DNA from: Parietaria judaica
Lineage: Eukaryota; Streptophyta; Magnoliopsida; Rosales; Urticaceae
Reading direction: 5' to 3'
Length of the DNA stretch: 64,000 bases
Assembly (NCBI GenBank): GCA_954871525.1
Contig: OX940862.1
Coordinates: 10,684,501-10,748,500, forward strand
Positions 12,013 through 24,044 of the stretch are shown here, piece by piece; positions within the stretch are counted from its first letter, which is position 1, and every line of letters begins with the position of its first letter. A model generated the notes under the pieces. It was not told the DNA's origin, did not search any database, and was given only the letters and a program-made list of their open reading frames with translations. The position numbers were made by a program, and so were the translations under genes.

Positions 12013-13386
12013 CATAAATTATTATGTTTTTGCTCTTTTAACTCGGATCGTGTAAAATAGAAGCATCACATTCATTATAACAATATATATATATATATAT
12101 TATATATATAACTTTAGTAAATGTTATATATATCCTTTATATATGTGTGGATTGAGCAAAGAAATAACATAATAGCACGTTAGGTATAATTTATTAAAAT
12201 AATTAAAGTGTGCTTATTCATCAAACTCTTTATTGAAAAGTTCTTAAGTTAATGCATTTATCAAGAGGAATATAAAAACATTTGAGGAAATTGGTTTAGA
12301 AAATCTTGTTGCATTAGATTGTACAATACACTAATCTTCTATTAATTATACAATATTAGCGAAAATTAAAGTTTAAACGTACTTAAGGATGTTCATGGTT
12401 GGTAAAAGTAGCTAAAGCCACCAAGAAAGATTGGAAGTAAGGCACTTCTTTGTTTTTATTTATAAACCATTCATAATTTTTCTCAAAAATTAATAATTTA
12501 TCAATACACAAAATATTAAATTTAATCCCAAATAAAATTTTATGTGGCTCAAATTTTATTTAGATATTGTTGTGACTATTGTCTGATTGTCCATGATTTG
12601 TTAAAACGACACATATCTTCTACAGATTTTATATTTATTATATTTTCTTTGACTAAAATAAAATTATTCCCGACATTATTTCCATAAGACCGATACTATT
12701 GCTCCTCCTAACTATATAATTGATAGTAATAAATGATTCATTGAGGATCTTCTATTCTGAAATATTACCGGCATAAATATGTAATGTATACTAAAATAAG
12801 GCTTTTTATTCAATATAATTTTTCAAGGCAAATGTTTCAAAAAATTTAAAGTATTCCCCATTAGTCACTTATATATATATATATATATAATTCTATATAT
12901 ATATTACCGTTTAATTGATAAGTGCCACGCGATTTCATTTGATTAGAATACCATAATCACTCAATAGTCAATTTTTATATCAGACGGAGCAAGTCACAAC
13001 TTCGATAGAGCTCTTGGAATTTTTCAAGCTTTTCTTTCTTAAACGGATGCTTAACGCGGTTTGAATTGTTGAGACACGATGATGTTGGAATTTAAGGGAA
13101 TCGAAATAAACTAATGTCCAATAAAATAAAACCAAATACTTAACAAATTACGACTAACCGATAACACTTTTTAGATTTGGGAACATTTACGTCGATTCAT
13201 TGGGAAATACATCACTGATTTTGATATACATTTAAGTATTTATGCCGTTAATATATTTTTATTAATTAATAATTAAGATGAATAATAACCATGTGGATCT
13301 GAGAATCTGACCAATAAGATCGCTCCATATCGCTTTTCCCTTTCCTTGTCTCTCTCTCTCTCTCTTGTCTCACTCTCGCCATTTCC

Positions 13387-13458
13387 ATGGCTTCTTCGAG
13401 CTTCTTCTTCTCTAGGGCTTCCCTTTCCTCTGCAACTCCTTCGCCTTCCGCCACGTAG
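13387..13458 (+). other. Possible upstream ORF in the RING-H2 leader
   Basis: A 23-codon frame begins ATGGCTTCTTCG in a good start context (CCATGG) and ends at TAG 13456-13458, some 140 bases before the RING-H2 start. Its Ser/Phe/Ala-rich product looks like the beginning of an organelle transit peptide. It may be a uORF or a relic of another gene's first exon. Whether it is transcribed is unknown. Confidence 0.35.
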
Positions 13459-13595
13459 CGATTGCGAAAGGGAAAGCCGCCATTAATGCCGTTCTCGAGC
13501 CTTCTTCACGGGAAAAGAAGAGAGCGAAACCACCCCTCTAACACTGACTGTCACTCTCATTTCCTCTAAATTATCGTCGAACTCGGGAAGAGAAG

Positions 13596-15251
13596 ATGAT
13601 ATCTTCGGGGATAAACCTGGTGATGACAGTGATAGGCTTCGCTGTGAGCACTCTCTTCATAGTGTTCGTGTGCACCAGGCTCATCTGCGCTCGGATTCAC
13701 CTCAACGCCTCGAGAAGATCCTTCCCCATTGCTACCAGATCCGATCTCAGCATCGTAAGCTTCTCTCCCTTTCTCTATCCCTAATTTAGACGATTTAGGG
13801 ATTTCTCGTTCGTCATTACCAAAGCGAGATTGAGATTGCAGAAACCGATTACTTCGTCGAATTCGAGAGGAAAAACGTATTGCCAACCATTATCATCAAT
13901 AACCTAATCTACTTTCCTCTCAGAAATCCAGTTCAGAATCAAAACTCTGTATTTTCAGCAGAGAATTGGGATTTTTTTATACACCTCTGAGCTGTTTATA
14001 TATATATATATTATGTTAGTCGTGCAATTTTCAATTCGACTCAACCGAAGAAACAGTCAACTTATGAATAAATTACTCCATATTTGTGTCTTCTTATGAT
14101 TACCAGTTTCCACATCTGGTCAACGCAATGGCCACTCTGTTGGTCAACGGGTTTGCAGGGTTTCTTTTGTATGAATTTTGGCTCTGACTATAAGCTAATG
14201 GCTTTTTATTTCGTCTTTCGTACAGCTGGAACGGGGCTTACATGGGCTCGAGCCTTTAGTCATAGCGAGCTTTCCTACGAAGAAGTTCAGCGATGCTTTT
14301 TTCTCGTCTTCGGAAGATGCTCAGTATGTTCTTTAATCAGAACCTTATTATCGTTTTTTCGTCAATGCTGTTAGTTGTCACGCTGATTGCATTTCAGACT
14401 ACTTGTTTACCCGTTCGAGATCATCGATGCAAATTGATTTTGTCGAAACGACGAATTTCGATCTTGCTCTTGTTTAAGCGTTGTCGTAAAGCGACCGAGT
14501 AAGTGTTCGAGGTGCTTGTACAGAGCGTGAGTGAGCTATATGAAAGAACTTAATGGCAAGGTAATAATAAGCGAGGGATGGATTCGGATTCCTATAACAA
14601 ATACCAGGAATTCTTCATTCCCAATGTATTCAAATTGGAATTGCATCAACTTCACCTCACTGAATTCGATTTGGGTCGAATAAATCTGTACTTTCTGAGA
14701 GACGAGTACATCAACTTTGGTTTTAAATTTTAATGTGCTTGATCAGAATATAACTGTAGTTTAAGCTATATATATATGTAGAGCAATATTTTCCTGTTTG
14801 GGACAAAGTTACGGGACTGGGTCGTTGTTGATACGACTATTCAATAAGAACGCAATACTTCGGAGCATTGATTTACCGATTTTGAGCTGACGAAACGTAA
14901 TCTGCCACGTTTTGCAGGTGCACGGCTTGCCTAGAGGAGTACGACGACAGCGACACGCTGCGGATCCTGCCCTACTGCGGGCACTCCTTTCACATGGTGT
15001 GCATAGACACGTGGCTGCAGCAGCACTCCACGTGCCCCATCTGCAGAACGTCGCTCCGGGAGTGCCCCGATGGTAAACGCCTCATGCAGCCCATGTTCAG
15101 CTCCGCCATCCGCTCCCGCGACGGGACTGAATCGCTCGCCCCGCACACCTGCCACTACGTCCCGAGTGCGGCCCATCAAGATTGCCCAGTGGACGACTTG
15201 AGCCCCAAAGACACGGCAAATAAGCACGCAGAGAGCCCATCTAATCCCTGA
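13596..15251 (+). CDS. ATL-type RING-H2 E3 ubiquitin ligase
   Basis: Three exons are inferred: 13596-13754, 14226-14323 and 14918-15251. All introns are GT-AG and the phases match (0, then 2), giving 196 residues. Residues about 5-30 ([20 protein letters not shown]) are a single membrane segment. Exon 2 supplies the ATL 'GLD-like' region ([19 protein letters not shown]). Exon 3 begins exactly at the RING with spacing C-x2-C-x15-C-x-H-x2-H-x2-C-x10-C-x2-C, including the ATL hallmarks Pro two before the third Cys and Trp four after the sixth. The tail is Ser/Pro-rich. Such proteins sit in endomembranes and transfer ubiquitin from an E2 to target proteins. All eight zinc ligands are present, so the ligase is probably active. 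The family is sure; I do not assign a specific member. Confidence 0.9.
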
Positions 15252-16672
15252 GTGCCGGTGATTAATGTGAGAAGGGCTTTTCCGGTCATTGAAGGACTCG
15301 GTTTGACATGCTCTGTCAAGGCTGCTTCCATGGAAGCTGAGAGTTGCTTGTACATTGTAGAGTTATAGTTGTTTTTATTTTTATTTTCCAAAGTCATTTT
15401 TGATGGATGAAAGGTACAAAAAGAATTTGTTCTATAAATTCTTTTGGCCCTACTCAAAGGAAATCAATGTACACTGTTCCGACTAGTATTTTTATTTTTA
15501 TTTTTATTTTTTCACCATAAATCGAACCCAACTATTATTGACCTGAAGATAGGGGGTAAATCGAGATTGAATACGGGATTTCAGGCTGTTTTAAATCAAT
15601 CTCGGATTTTGGGCCTCCCGAACAAACTTACTTATTTTGAATTTTTCGACAACCAAACCGGCTTTTACGATTACTTATCTGTAAGTAAAAATCTAATTTT
15701 GCTGAAAGTTTTACTTTGATTTTGATTTTATTTATTTATGTTACATAAAGGCCCCACTTAAAATGGAATCCGACTGCGTGGTAGTTTCTATACCGGACTC
15801 AATTTATGTTCTTTTAGCGTAATTATTTAATTTTTGTATGACAATATCTTAGCACCATTTTTATAATTTAAGAGATGATTTTCACGTCTTATTTTTTTAT
15901 GTGGATATGTATCTTCAATGTAGTTTGAACTTTGAAAAACTTTGAACAACATATGTGATGTTAAGTGATTTTGGAGTTACTTTTTCAATTTGCAGTCATT
16001 TATAAAACCGATACAAAATTGGTTTTGTAATAAGAAAAACCAGCAATCTACTGTAATAAGAAAGTTATATAAAAAAAAGTTATAAACAAAAAAATACAGA
16101 AAAACAAAAAATCTTCGTCAATTCCGATCCCGTTTTCACCCCTAACTTTACACATTTTTGGTACATGAAAAGTATATTTTTATTCATGAGATATAATGAT
16201 CCTCCAAACTAATATAATATAAAGCATTGTAGCTAAGATTACACACTAGATTAGGTACTAAAAAGTGATTAAGTATTCGTTTTTTATTAACATTATTTTA
16301 GCAATTTGGATCTTGTTTTCACCACACAGCATATAGATCAAGAAAGTTAATACCACAAATAATTTGACCATGAAATATTTAGCCATAATAACCAGGTGAG
16401 AAGCTCAAGCAAGGAAGCTTTGAACAGAAAGCTATGAAATGTTAGGAAGAATCTTGAATTTGAACCCAAAAAATTCTCTATTTAAATATTTATCTTTTGC
16501 TTTTGTTTATCTTAAATAGAGAATTCCTTGCTTTATTTTCTTCTTTTATTCATGTATCAACCTTATTTACTTTAGTGTACTTTTGTGTCAAATTTAGCAA
16601 TTAAGCCAACTTCTCTTTATTTATTGCAATGAGCTGTAAAGCAATTACTATATATATTAATTTATAATTTAT

Positions 16673-16676
<4 letters not shown>

Positions 16677-16714
<38 letters not shown>
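16677..16714. repeat. (TA)n microsatellite
   Basis: An uninterrupted run of AT dinucleotides of about 38 bases. Similar tracts occur at 1192-1224, 25930-25959, 34873-34900 and 39908-39936 and are typical of plant intergenic DNA. Confidence 0.95.
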
Positions 16715-16717
<3 letters not shown>

Positions 16718-17083
16718 TTCAAATAAATAAATAAATAAAGAGTGCCTAATTTTCGTAGCAAAAATCATATTTCAATGAATGCACCTAATCAAAATATCTT
16801 CTTAATTCTTCTTACAATGTCATTTTGGCTAAAAATGGTCGGTTGAACTTGCAGTCCCGGGAAGTGTGGTTAGGCAAGCTCGGGTGAACAAATCCGTTCG
16901 TTCCAGCCATGTATTTGAATTTTATTTTTATTTATGAGTGTAACGGTTGTTCAAATAAATTCAATCTATATTTTTTTTTCTTTTTAAAATTTTGTTACTA
17001 TTGGATCTTCATATGTTATTAGGACTAGCTTAAAAATATTTTTGAAAGAGCAGAAGCCCAAATCTAGTTTGTTTTGAGGGCTC

Positions 17084-17132
17084 GGGCGGGCCAACGTGGC
17101 CGAAGCTCGAGCTCGGCCTGTACGGCCCGCCC
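17084..17132. repeat. GC-rich imperfect palindrome
   Basis: GGGCGGGCC (17084-17092) pairs perfectly with GGCCCGCCC (17124-17132). GGCCG (17098-17102) pairs with CGGCC (17114-17118), and the centre AGCTCGAGCT is itself palindromic. It stands out sharply from the AT-rich surroundings. It could be the inner part of a hAT or other TIR element; no termini or target duplication were found. Confidence 0.6.
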
Positions 17133-19260
17133 AAGTGCTCAAGAGCACATGTTATTGAATGTCAAACTTTATAGTTCAAAGGTTATCAATTTACTATTAG
17201 TCAAAATCTTGGGGTTAAAGGAAAGTTATTGCTCAAACTTTGGTAATTAATTAGATATTTATATTTTATAATGTTTATACTTAAATACATATAATTATTT
17301 TCTCTACCATCTTTCTTATGTTTGCACTTCTATAAAATACAGCATTAAATATGCGAATATGACACATAATATATAGTAGCTAGGTACTCGTCTCTCCGAC
17401 CAACTTATATTAATGACTTTGACCTTATAGTTATTCTTCTATTTTTATTCCCTATTTATTTATTTGATTATTTATCACGAAACTAATTACGAACTATATG
17501 TAGCTGATGTAATACATCTAAAATTCTGAAAATGATGTACAAATTACAGAGGTGACCCTCTTTTATAATTTGAATTAATAATTACAAACTTTCACTCTCC
17601 AAATTACTATGGACTATAGCCAGGTAAATAAATATATGAATTATTTAGTTCGACCATGCTATTATATTTTAATTTTGTTTAATATATACAACACAAGAGT
17701 GCTTAAAATATATTGCTAAGGGATTTAGCTATTAAAATTTATTTACAGTTTGGAAACATATATAATCCATTATGTGAAGATTTGGGTGATTATAAATAGT
17801 TTTATAAATAACAATGATGTGTCAATTATTGTGTATGTTTATGGACATTTGATTTGATTTCTGAAGATGTCAACTTAGAGATAATATTATGAGAATCAAA
17901 CAAATCTCACCATCACAACCGTTTCCTCCTTCATAGCTGTCCACAACGATGAAATTATGAGCCTCAAAATTCAGGTGGTCATTATGAATATTGTCACATA
18001 TAATAAAGTTAATCTTTGTTATAATAAAAGCCATTTAATTATGTATAAGGTACTATTACTATTATCGTTGCCTATGGTATAGACCTCACATTATTAATGA
18101 GGATCCCATGTTGTGCAAGGAATGAAAGTAATTTATATATCAATTTTTATTATTATTTATTAACCCTTTTGTTTGACGTTATTTTATTTTTACTATCCGA
18201 TCGAGCTGATTTTAATTAAAAACTTAGAGATTAGATAACGCTAATAATATTAACACAAAAATTGATGAACTACCTGTAGAGTCTGTTTTCTTTGAGATCG
18301 GCCACTGAGAGCCGGTAAACCCGCAATAACCCTTTTTAGCATGCGTGTTGACGAAAATCGTATAGTGTAGCGACCGTTTTTTTCTAAATTATCTTTTAGT
18401 CATTAAAATTGATTTTTCCACATCAATCTTTACATATTCTATCAAAATCCGTCCAAAATTTCTTCTTAATAAGAAAATTAAATGTTATCTTTGAATTTAT
18501 GATGTTGTTTTGAATTTGCCCATAAAATCATATAGCGGTACAATTGATATCAGTCTTTGAAAAAAATTACGATCGGTATAACCCGTACCGCCATTGCTAT
18601 ATCCATAAATTAAACTTGCATGCGGTTTTCGGTAAGTGGGATCTCTTAAACATTGCTTGAGATAATAATTAACATTGACAATCTCTGAGAGTACAATCTA
18701 ATTAAATGTTAGGTAATGTTAGTTTGAGTTAAATTGAATTGAAATGAAATGGAAATTGATAGTCAAATAATGCTATTATTAGTTTGATATATATATAAAC
18801 ATACATAGATGATATATGTATAATTTAAGTATTGAATTTGAACCACTCAAATTCTTCATGGAATTGAATAAGCATCTCAACTAAAAGTAGACAAGATTAA
18901 GTTCGGTCTTGAATGCGTGTTAAGTACCATATATAAAATAAGTCACACTATTTAATGATAAAAATATATTCATATATACTACTTTGACTTAATTAATACA
19001 TATAATTAACATCATAAATCATCTATCTGCGCGATATAATTGGTGGAGACTTCGTGTTTTGAAAGTATAAAATCTTATACTTGTCGTGTCATTTTTTTTG
19101 GAGTCAACGACACGAATTCTACTTGAATTTGTTGTCGTTTTAGCCCAGGTAAGTGATAAGTTTGGTAGTCATTGCCTTGCCTTTGTACCTTCCTTGGTTC
19201 CATAATTTTTCATACGAATATTATTATTTTTTATATATATATTAAAAAAATCAAATTAGT

Positions 19261-19460
19261 TTAAGTAAGAACTATGTCTAGTTGAATATTTTTTGAACCT
19301 ATATACTCAATATTGTTTTTTGATTTTTTGTCGGCATCCGGCATGCCTATGAAATTTATGCGACATAATTTGCGGCATGCTGCATGCTCTTTTTCTCTGA
19401 CTTTTCGGTCAAAATTTTTGTTGACATGCGACATGCCTATAAAATAGTACAATTTACAAT
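19261..19460 (-). repeat. GCATGCC-rich dispersed repeat, copy A
   Basis: The segment has repeated CGGCATGCC / GACATGCC motifs spaced by AT-rich DNA. A similar motif set recurs at 38956-39140 in the same orientation. The family is unknown and there is no coding support beyond a short open frame. Confidence 0.45.
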
Positions 19461-20318
19461 TACATAATATTTTTCTTTTACAAATTTTGAATAACGTGAA
19501 ATTTTACAATAGTACAATGTACAATTAAATGAAGACCAATGTACATTTACACGCGCTTTAAAATTTAACAAAACTCGTAATTTTTTAACAAAGACGAGAA
19601 ATTACCGCGTTTTTTGTAAATTCAACGAGATATAAAGGTTTAGTCAATTTTGAAAAAGAATTTTGTTTTTTGAAAAAAATCAAAATTGAAAATTATGACC
19701 TCTGAATCTGATCTCATAAAAACTGATCTCATAAAAATATTCAAAAGCCTATGCTGTTAAATTACTACAAATTATGAGTACGTCACGTGATTGGGACCAC
19801 GAGTACGTAAACCACTATCAATGCTATAGTTTGCATGTGCATGAAATTTTTAATAAAGTTTATTAAAAAAAATTAAATGTACACAAAAGTACAGTTTGTC
19901 ACTACTCACTTCTATAAATTTGAGATTACACCACAGAATTTAATCTACGTAAGATGAAAATTGTAGTCTAATCATAATTTAGACAACAGTTAAAATTATA
20001 CGTGGTCTGAACATTAAAAAAAAATCATGTCTGATCGTCGAAAGAGTTTTTTACGTCGTTGATTTTTTTTTTTACGTCACAACTAATCTTATTCTTGCCG
20101 CGGCTAACCGCGCATGTTCGATGTCGGAACGTGAAAACATGTTCAACCAATTAGCAAACACCATTGGAACTCAGTAATATTTACATGCTTTAGTTTAACG
20201 TCAATGGTCAACTATTGACTGTGGTCTGTGAAAAACAGAGACGTGTTTCAAAAATTTAGACGATACAATATTTTTTACCAAAATAAATAGCTTTCACATA
20301 GGTCAAATATATATACAT

Positions 20319-20497
20319 AATCATAAAAGGAAAAATTCACTTTATAATAATTACCATTTCTCCTTGAAACCCTAATTAATAATTTCAACTGTATGTTCAT
20401 GCCCATATCCTACTTTATATATATCTTCATTCATCATCACATCCTTCAACACTCTCATGCATCAAACCTTAGTTTAGCAATGTCTCTTCTCTCAGCA
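20319..20497 (+). promoter_or_regulatory. Duplicated proximal promoter/leader of CYP77A copy 1
   Basis: ATAATAATTACCATT, then AACCCTAATTAATAAT, then a CAACT...CTGCCCAT-like stretch occur here in the same order as in front of the second P450 gene (23858-24044). The tandem duplication therefore carried at least about 150 bases of upstream DNA, so the two genes may have started with shared control. An in-frame upstream ATG at 20393 lies inside this conserved non-coding block and is probably not the start. Confidence 0.6.
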
Positions 20498-22018
20498 ATG
20501 GCCACCTTCTCGCTCCCCTCCCTCGTCATTACCCTCCTCGCCTTTTCGATCCCGACCTTAACCCTCATTCTCCTTGCCCGTCACCACCGGCGAGTCCACC
20601 TTAACCTACCACCGGGACCTCCAGGTTGGCCGGTGGTCGGAAACCTCTTCCAGGCTGTATGCTCGGGGAAACCATTCTTCGAGTATGTCGCTGATCTCCG
20701 AAGGAGGTACGGCCCGATTATGACTCTCCAAATGGGAACAAGGACAATGATCATCCTCTCCGGCGCTGAGCTCGTCCACGAGGCCCTTGTCGAGCGTGGC
20801 GCCCTCTTTGCTTCTCGGCCGAGGGAGAATCCAACGCGCAACATCTTCAGTGCCAACAAGTTCACCGTCAATGCTGCCGTGTATGGCCCCGTTTGGCGCT
20901 CGTTGAGAAAGAACATGGTGCAGAACATGCTCACCTCGTCCCGCATCAAGGAGTTTCGCAGCGTCCGGGAAAGGGCAATGGATCGATTTATTGAGAAACT
21001 CCGCTCCGAGGCTAAAGCTGAGAACGGCGTCATCTGGGTCCTCAAGAACGTGCGTTTTGCTGTGTTTGTCATCCTAGTTACAATGTGCTTTGGGATCGAG
21101 ATGGACGAAGAGACGGTGGAGAAGATGGACTTAACCATGAAGGCGGTGTTGATCACTCTTGACCCGAGAATCGACGATTTTCTCCCAATTCTCAGCCCAT
21201 TTTTTTATAAACAAAGGAGGAGAGCTCTCGAGGTGAGACGTCAACAGATTGAGTTTATATACCCTTTCATCGAGCAGCGAAAAAGAGCGCTCCAGAATCC
21301 GGGATCGGACGAGAGAGCGACGTCTTTTTCGTACCTCGACACACTCTTCAAGCTGAAGACTGAGGGTCAGGATGCCGAACCCACTAAAGAAGAGCTTGTG
21401 TCACTCTGCTCAGAGTTTATCAATGGCGGTACAGACACCACGGGCACGGTGTTAGAGTGGGCCGTAGCGGAGCTGATCGCTAACCCGGAGATTCAGGAAA
21501 AACTCTACAATGAGGTGCAAAGCGTTGCCGATTTACATGGGAAGTTTGACGAGAAGGATGTGACAGAGAATATGCCTTACCTTGTGGCCTTCGTTAAGGA
21601 GCTTTTCCGAAAACACCCCCCGACACCGTGTTTGCTCACTCACGCCGCCACTGAAACGACAAAGTTGGCGGGTTACGACATACCTAAGGACGCTAACGTT
21701 GATATCTACTTCTCAGGGATCTCTGACAGCCCATCATTGTGGCCCGAGCCAAACAGATTCGACCCGAGCCGATTTTCGGACGGGAAAGGAGATCTAGGTG
21801 GAAACGACATCCGGATGTTGCCTTTTGGCATGGGGCGGCGGATCTGCCCGGGGCTGATGATGGCGACAGTGCACATCCACCTCATGGTGGCGCGAATGGT
21901 GCAAGCTTTCGAGTGGAGCGCGTACCCACCGGGTAGCACTCTTGATTTCTCGGGCAAGTTCGAGTTCACCGTCGTCATGAAGAACACTCTACGCACCGTG
22001 GTTAAGCGCCGCACTTAA
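20498..22018 (+). CDS. CYP77A: Cytochrome P450, CYP77A subfamily (copy 1)
   Basis: Intronless, 506 residues from the ATG at 20498 (MATFSLPSL), which aligns with the start of the neighbouring copy. An in-frame ATG at 20480 would add six residues. It has an N-terminal membrane anchor (LVITLLAFSIPTLTLILLA), a proline-rich hinge (LPPGPPGWPVVGN), an I-helix oxygen-binding motif NGGTDTT (309-315), an ExxR pair E368/R371, and a haem loop PFGMGRRICPG with the thiolate ligand Cys450. CYP77A enzymes are ER haem monooxygenases that act on fatty acids by in-chain hydroxylation or epoxidation, mainly for cutin of the epidermis; the exact product here cannot be read from sequence. The usual PERF-region Glu is Ser (FDPSRF). 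All catalytic signatures are otherwise intact. It has a tandem paralogue 2 kb downstream. Confidence 0.95.
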   Translation: MATFSLPSLVITLLAFSIPTLTLILLARHHRRVHLNLPPGPPGWPVVGNLFQAVCSGKPFFEYVADLRRRYGPIMTLQMGTRTMIILSGAELVHEALVERGALFASRPRENPTRNIFSANKFTVNAAVYGPVWRSLRKNMVQNMLTSSRIKEFRSVRERAMDRFIEKLRSEAKAENGVIWVLKNVRFAVFVILVTMCFGIEMDEETVEKMDLTMKAVLITLDPRIDDFLPILSPFFYKQRRRALEVRRQQIEFIYPFIEQRKRALQNPGSDERATSFSYLDTLFKLKTEGQDAEPTKEELVSLCSEFINGGTDTTGTVLEWAVAELIANPEIQEKLYNEVQSVADLHGKFDEKDVTENMPYLVAFVKELFRKHPPTPCLLTHAATETTKLAGYDIPKDANVDIYFSGISDSPSLWPEPNRFDPSRFSDGKGDLGGNDIRMLPFGMGRRICPGLMMATVHIHLMVARMVQAFEWSAYPPGSTLDFSGKFEFTVVMKNTLRTVVKRRT

Positions 22019-23857
22019 GTATTAATAACGATCTTATCAATTAATCGTGTTTGTTAATTTGCTTCTGCTTAATAGTTTCATTACATTCAAGTAGTTAATA
22101 CACGTACAAGTAATGATTAGTTGGTGCCATAATTTGGTATGTACGTACGTACGAGATGAAATTAATAACTATGTTCTGTTTCATGGGCACTCTATTTATT
22201 ATCAAAATTCACATTAAATTTTAGCTTATATAATAAAAGCCAAATTGTTATTCTATATATTTATACATTAGATACTAGTATTAAGAATTAACACGCTAAC
22301 TACCTTGTAGCTTGGGAAACAAGGTATCTGTAACGGCTATATTACTTAGATTGAAATCTTGAATTGTCTTATTCATATTCATTAGACTCGATTTAGCTTG
22401 TGTTAAAATATTTTATAACCCACTTAATTGAATTTCCTAAATGATCTATTCTAGGGTTACTTAAACATCTCTATGAAGTGTAAATTTGGAGACGTAATAT
22501 GTGAACGCTTAAATACCAACATTTAAAAAGACGGTTTTTAGGCACGCCTCGGTGTGAGGTGGCAATAATTCGCCTGTGAGTGTACCCGTCTGGTAAAAAT
22601 AGGCACACGCCTCGTAAGGCTAAAGCATGCTTCAAATGCACGTCTCGCTGTGTTTTTGAGGCTTAAAGGTGATGAGGAGTCTAACCGATGATTCAATTGA
22701 ATTCTAAAGTTTATGAGATGTTCGAATTACATGAGAAAAGCTTTAAAGATTATTTATAGGGGGTTATGCCTCAATAAGGCTTGAGTTCCAAATTTTAAAT
22801 CACGTCAAAATATTCACTTCACTTGTGGCGAATATACATATTTCAGGTGGTTTCATTGGTAAAAGTAACTATTTTAACTAAAAAAAAAAAGAGAGACGAA
22901 TTATTATTACGATTTTGAACTTTCTTGCTAGAAGACGCTACAACAGTACATTAGTGGGAGCCACGTGTACGTGTTTGCTATGATGGTATTGTAATTTTCA
23001 TCTGCATGCACAAATCAATAATGGCAAGTTATAATGCCTAATTCACCAAAATGGTATTAGGTAGACCTAATACGAAGTAATTTGATTGACATTTTAGATA
23101 TTTTACATCTACTCATCGGTGGTTTTAATTTTTCGAGTTTACATGCTTGTGAACGGCTTTTAAGCTAATAGTAAACATAAAAGTCATAATAACCATCTAA
23201 AATTCCGGCAATCGGACATACGTCTCATACTATAAGCGGAACTAGGATTTAAACTTCGGGGTGGTTGGTTTAAATTTGTAGTGCACTAAAAAAGATTTAT
23301 TTGTAAAAAAATTTAAACATTAATATTAAAAAAGATCAATTTTTTTTTGGTGGTTCTAACCCCACTACCCACAAGGGTAGTTCCGCCCATATCTCATACT
23401 GATAACTAGCCGCGTGCTACTATAGTATATTGCGTTTAATTTCGTTGTGATCGATTTTATTTTCTTAAATTGACCGAATAACAAACTAAAATTATTGAAT
23501 TTTAAATATTTTACATCTACTAGCTGGTGTAGTTTTATTTTTGCGAGTTTGTATATGTTTGTGAACGGCCTTTTAAGTTAGTAACGCAAGAGAGAACATG
23601 AAAGCTATAATAACTATCTAAAATTTTGATGTTAAATTATACCGGAAATAACTTGTAAGCGGCAATCGGACTTACCTCTCGTAATAAAAACTAACTGCTA
23701 CTTGCATTGTAACATTTAATTTTTGTTTTGATCGATTTTGTTTTCTTATTCGGGGAATGTTCCGGAAAACCTCGAAGACATGCAACAAGAGCTCGTGACG
23801 TGTGTCTAAGGCTGAATAAATTAGGTTTCACATTAGGTCAAAGGCATATAGATAGAT
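22019..23857. other. Spacer between the CYP77A genes
   Basis: A 3' flank of copy 1 is followed by AT-rich DNA with a patch of GC-richer 'AGGCACGCCTCG...ACGCCTCGTAAGGC' repeats (about 22540-22660), probably a transposon relic, and the hAT MITE at 23231-23391. A segment near 23090-23220 (ATTTTACATCTACT, AACGGC TTTT) is loosely repeated near 23505-23600. No gene is seen. Confidence 0.6.
23231..23391. mobile_element. hAT-type MITE with 8-bp target duplication
   Basis: A 161-bp element with ends TATAAGCGGAACTAG and, reversed, TATGGGCGGAACTAC. It is flanked by TCTCATAC at 23223-23230 and 23392-23399. An 8-bp duplication and GCGGA-type termini are typical of hAT elements. Its interior is AT-rich with no coding capacity. 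It inserted between the two P450 genes, after or independently of their duplication. Confidence 0.75.
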
Positions 23858-24044
23858 ATAGTCACAAAAGGTGGTACACTCCATTAATAATTACCATTCC
23901 CTCCTCGATTGGTCTCGCCTCTTCCAAACCCTAATTAATAATCCCAACTACATTTTCCTGCCCATTTCCTCTTTTTATACCCTCGTCGATAACAATATTC
24001 TTCTACGGACAAACCCTAATACGTTCCTCATAATTCTCTCAACG
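23858..24044 (+). promoter_or_regulatory. Duplicated proximal promoter/leader of CYP77A copy 2
   Basis: This is the counterpart of 20319-20497, sharing AATAATTACCATT and ACCCTAATTAATAAT blocks in the same order. The reading frame of the gene is open through it (to 23871), but the similarity to copy 1 is in non-coding style with indels, so I treat it as leader. Confidence 0.6.

Larger units (their letters stand above)
6905..13595. other. Intergenic region with decayed transposons
   Basis: No intact gene is recognised. It contains a weak hAT-like relic (7276-7478), an LTR-like fragment (8605-8720), a degenerate hAT element with transposase remnants (8750-9560) and a clear MITE (11783-12012). 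The last 300 bases (13290-13595) are pyrimidine-rich (CT repeats) and form the probable promoter and leader of the RING-H2 gene. Confidence 0.7.
15252..20497. other. Intergenic region before the CYP77A pair
   Basis: No gene is recognised. It contains a long (TA)n tract (16677-16714), a GC-rich hairpin (17084-17132) and a GCATGC-rich repeat (19261-19460). The last 180 bases resemble the leader of the second CYP77A gene and are listed as a shared promoter/leader. Confidence 0.7.

Noticed and set aside
13266..13454. A minus-strand frame rich in Glu, Arg and Lys
   Set aside because: It is the complement of a CT-repeat leader of the RING-H2 gene. The charge pattern comes from the GA repeats.
20581..21156. 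Long minus-strand frames opposite both P450 genes (also 23975-24616 and 25049-25558)
   Set aside because: They are antisense shadows of GC-rich coding sequence. They occur in both paralogues at the same places and show no domain.
22540..22660. AGGCACGCCTCG-type repeats as a possible regulatory cluster
   Set aside because: They are imperfect and lack order or partner sites. They are more likely a transposon remnant whose borders I cannot define.
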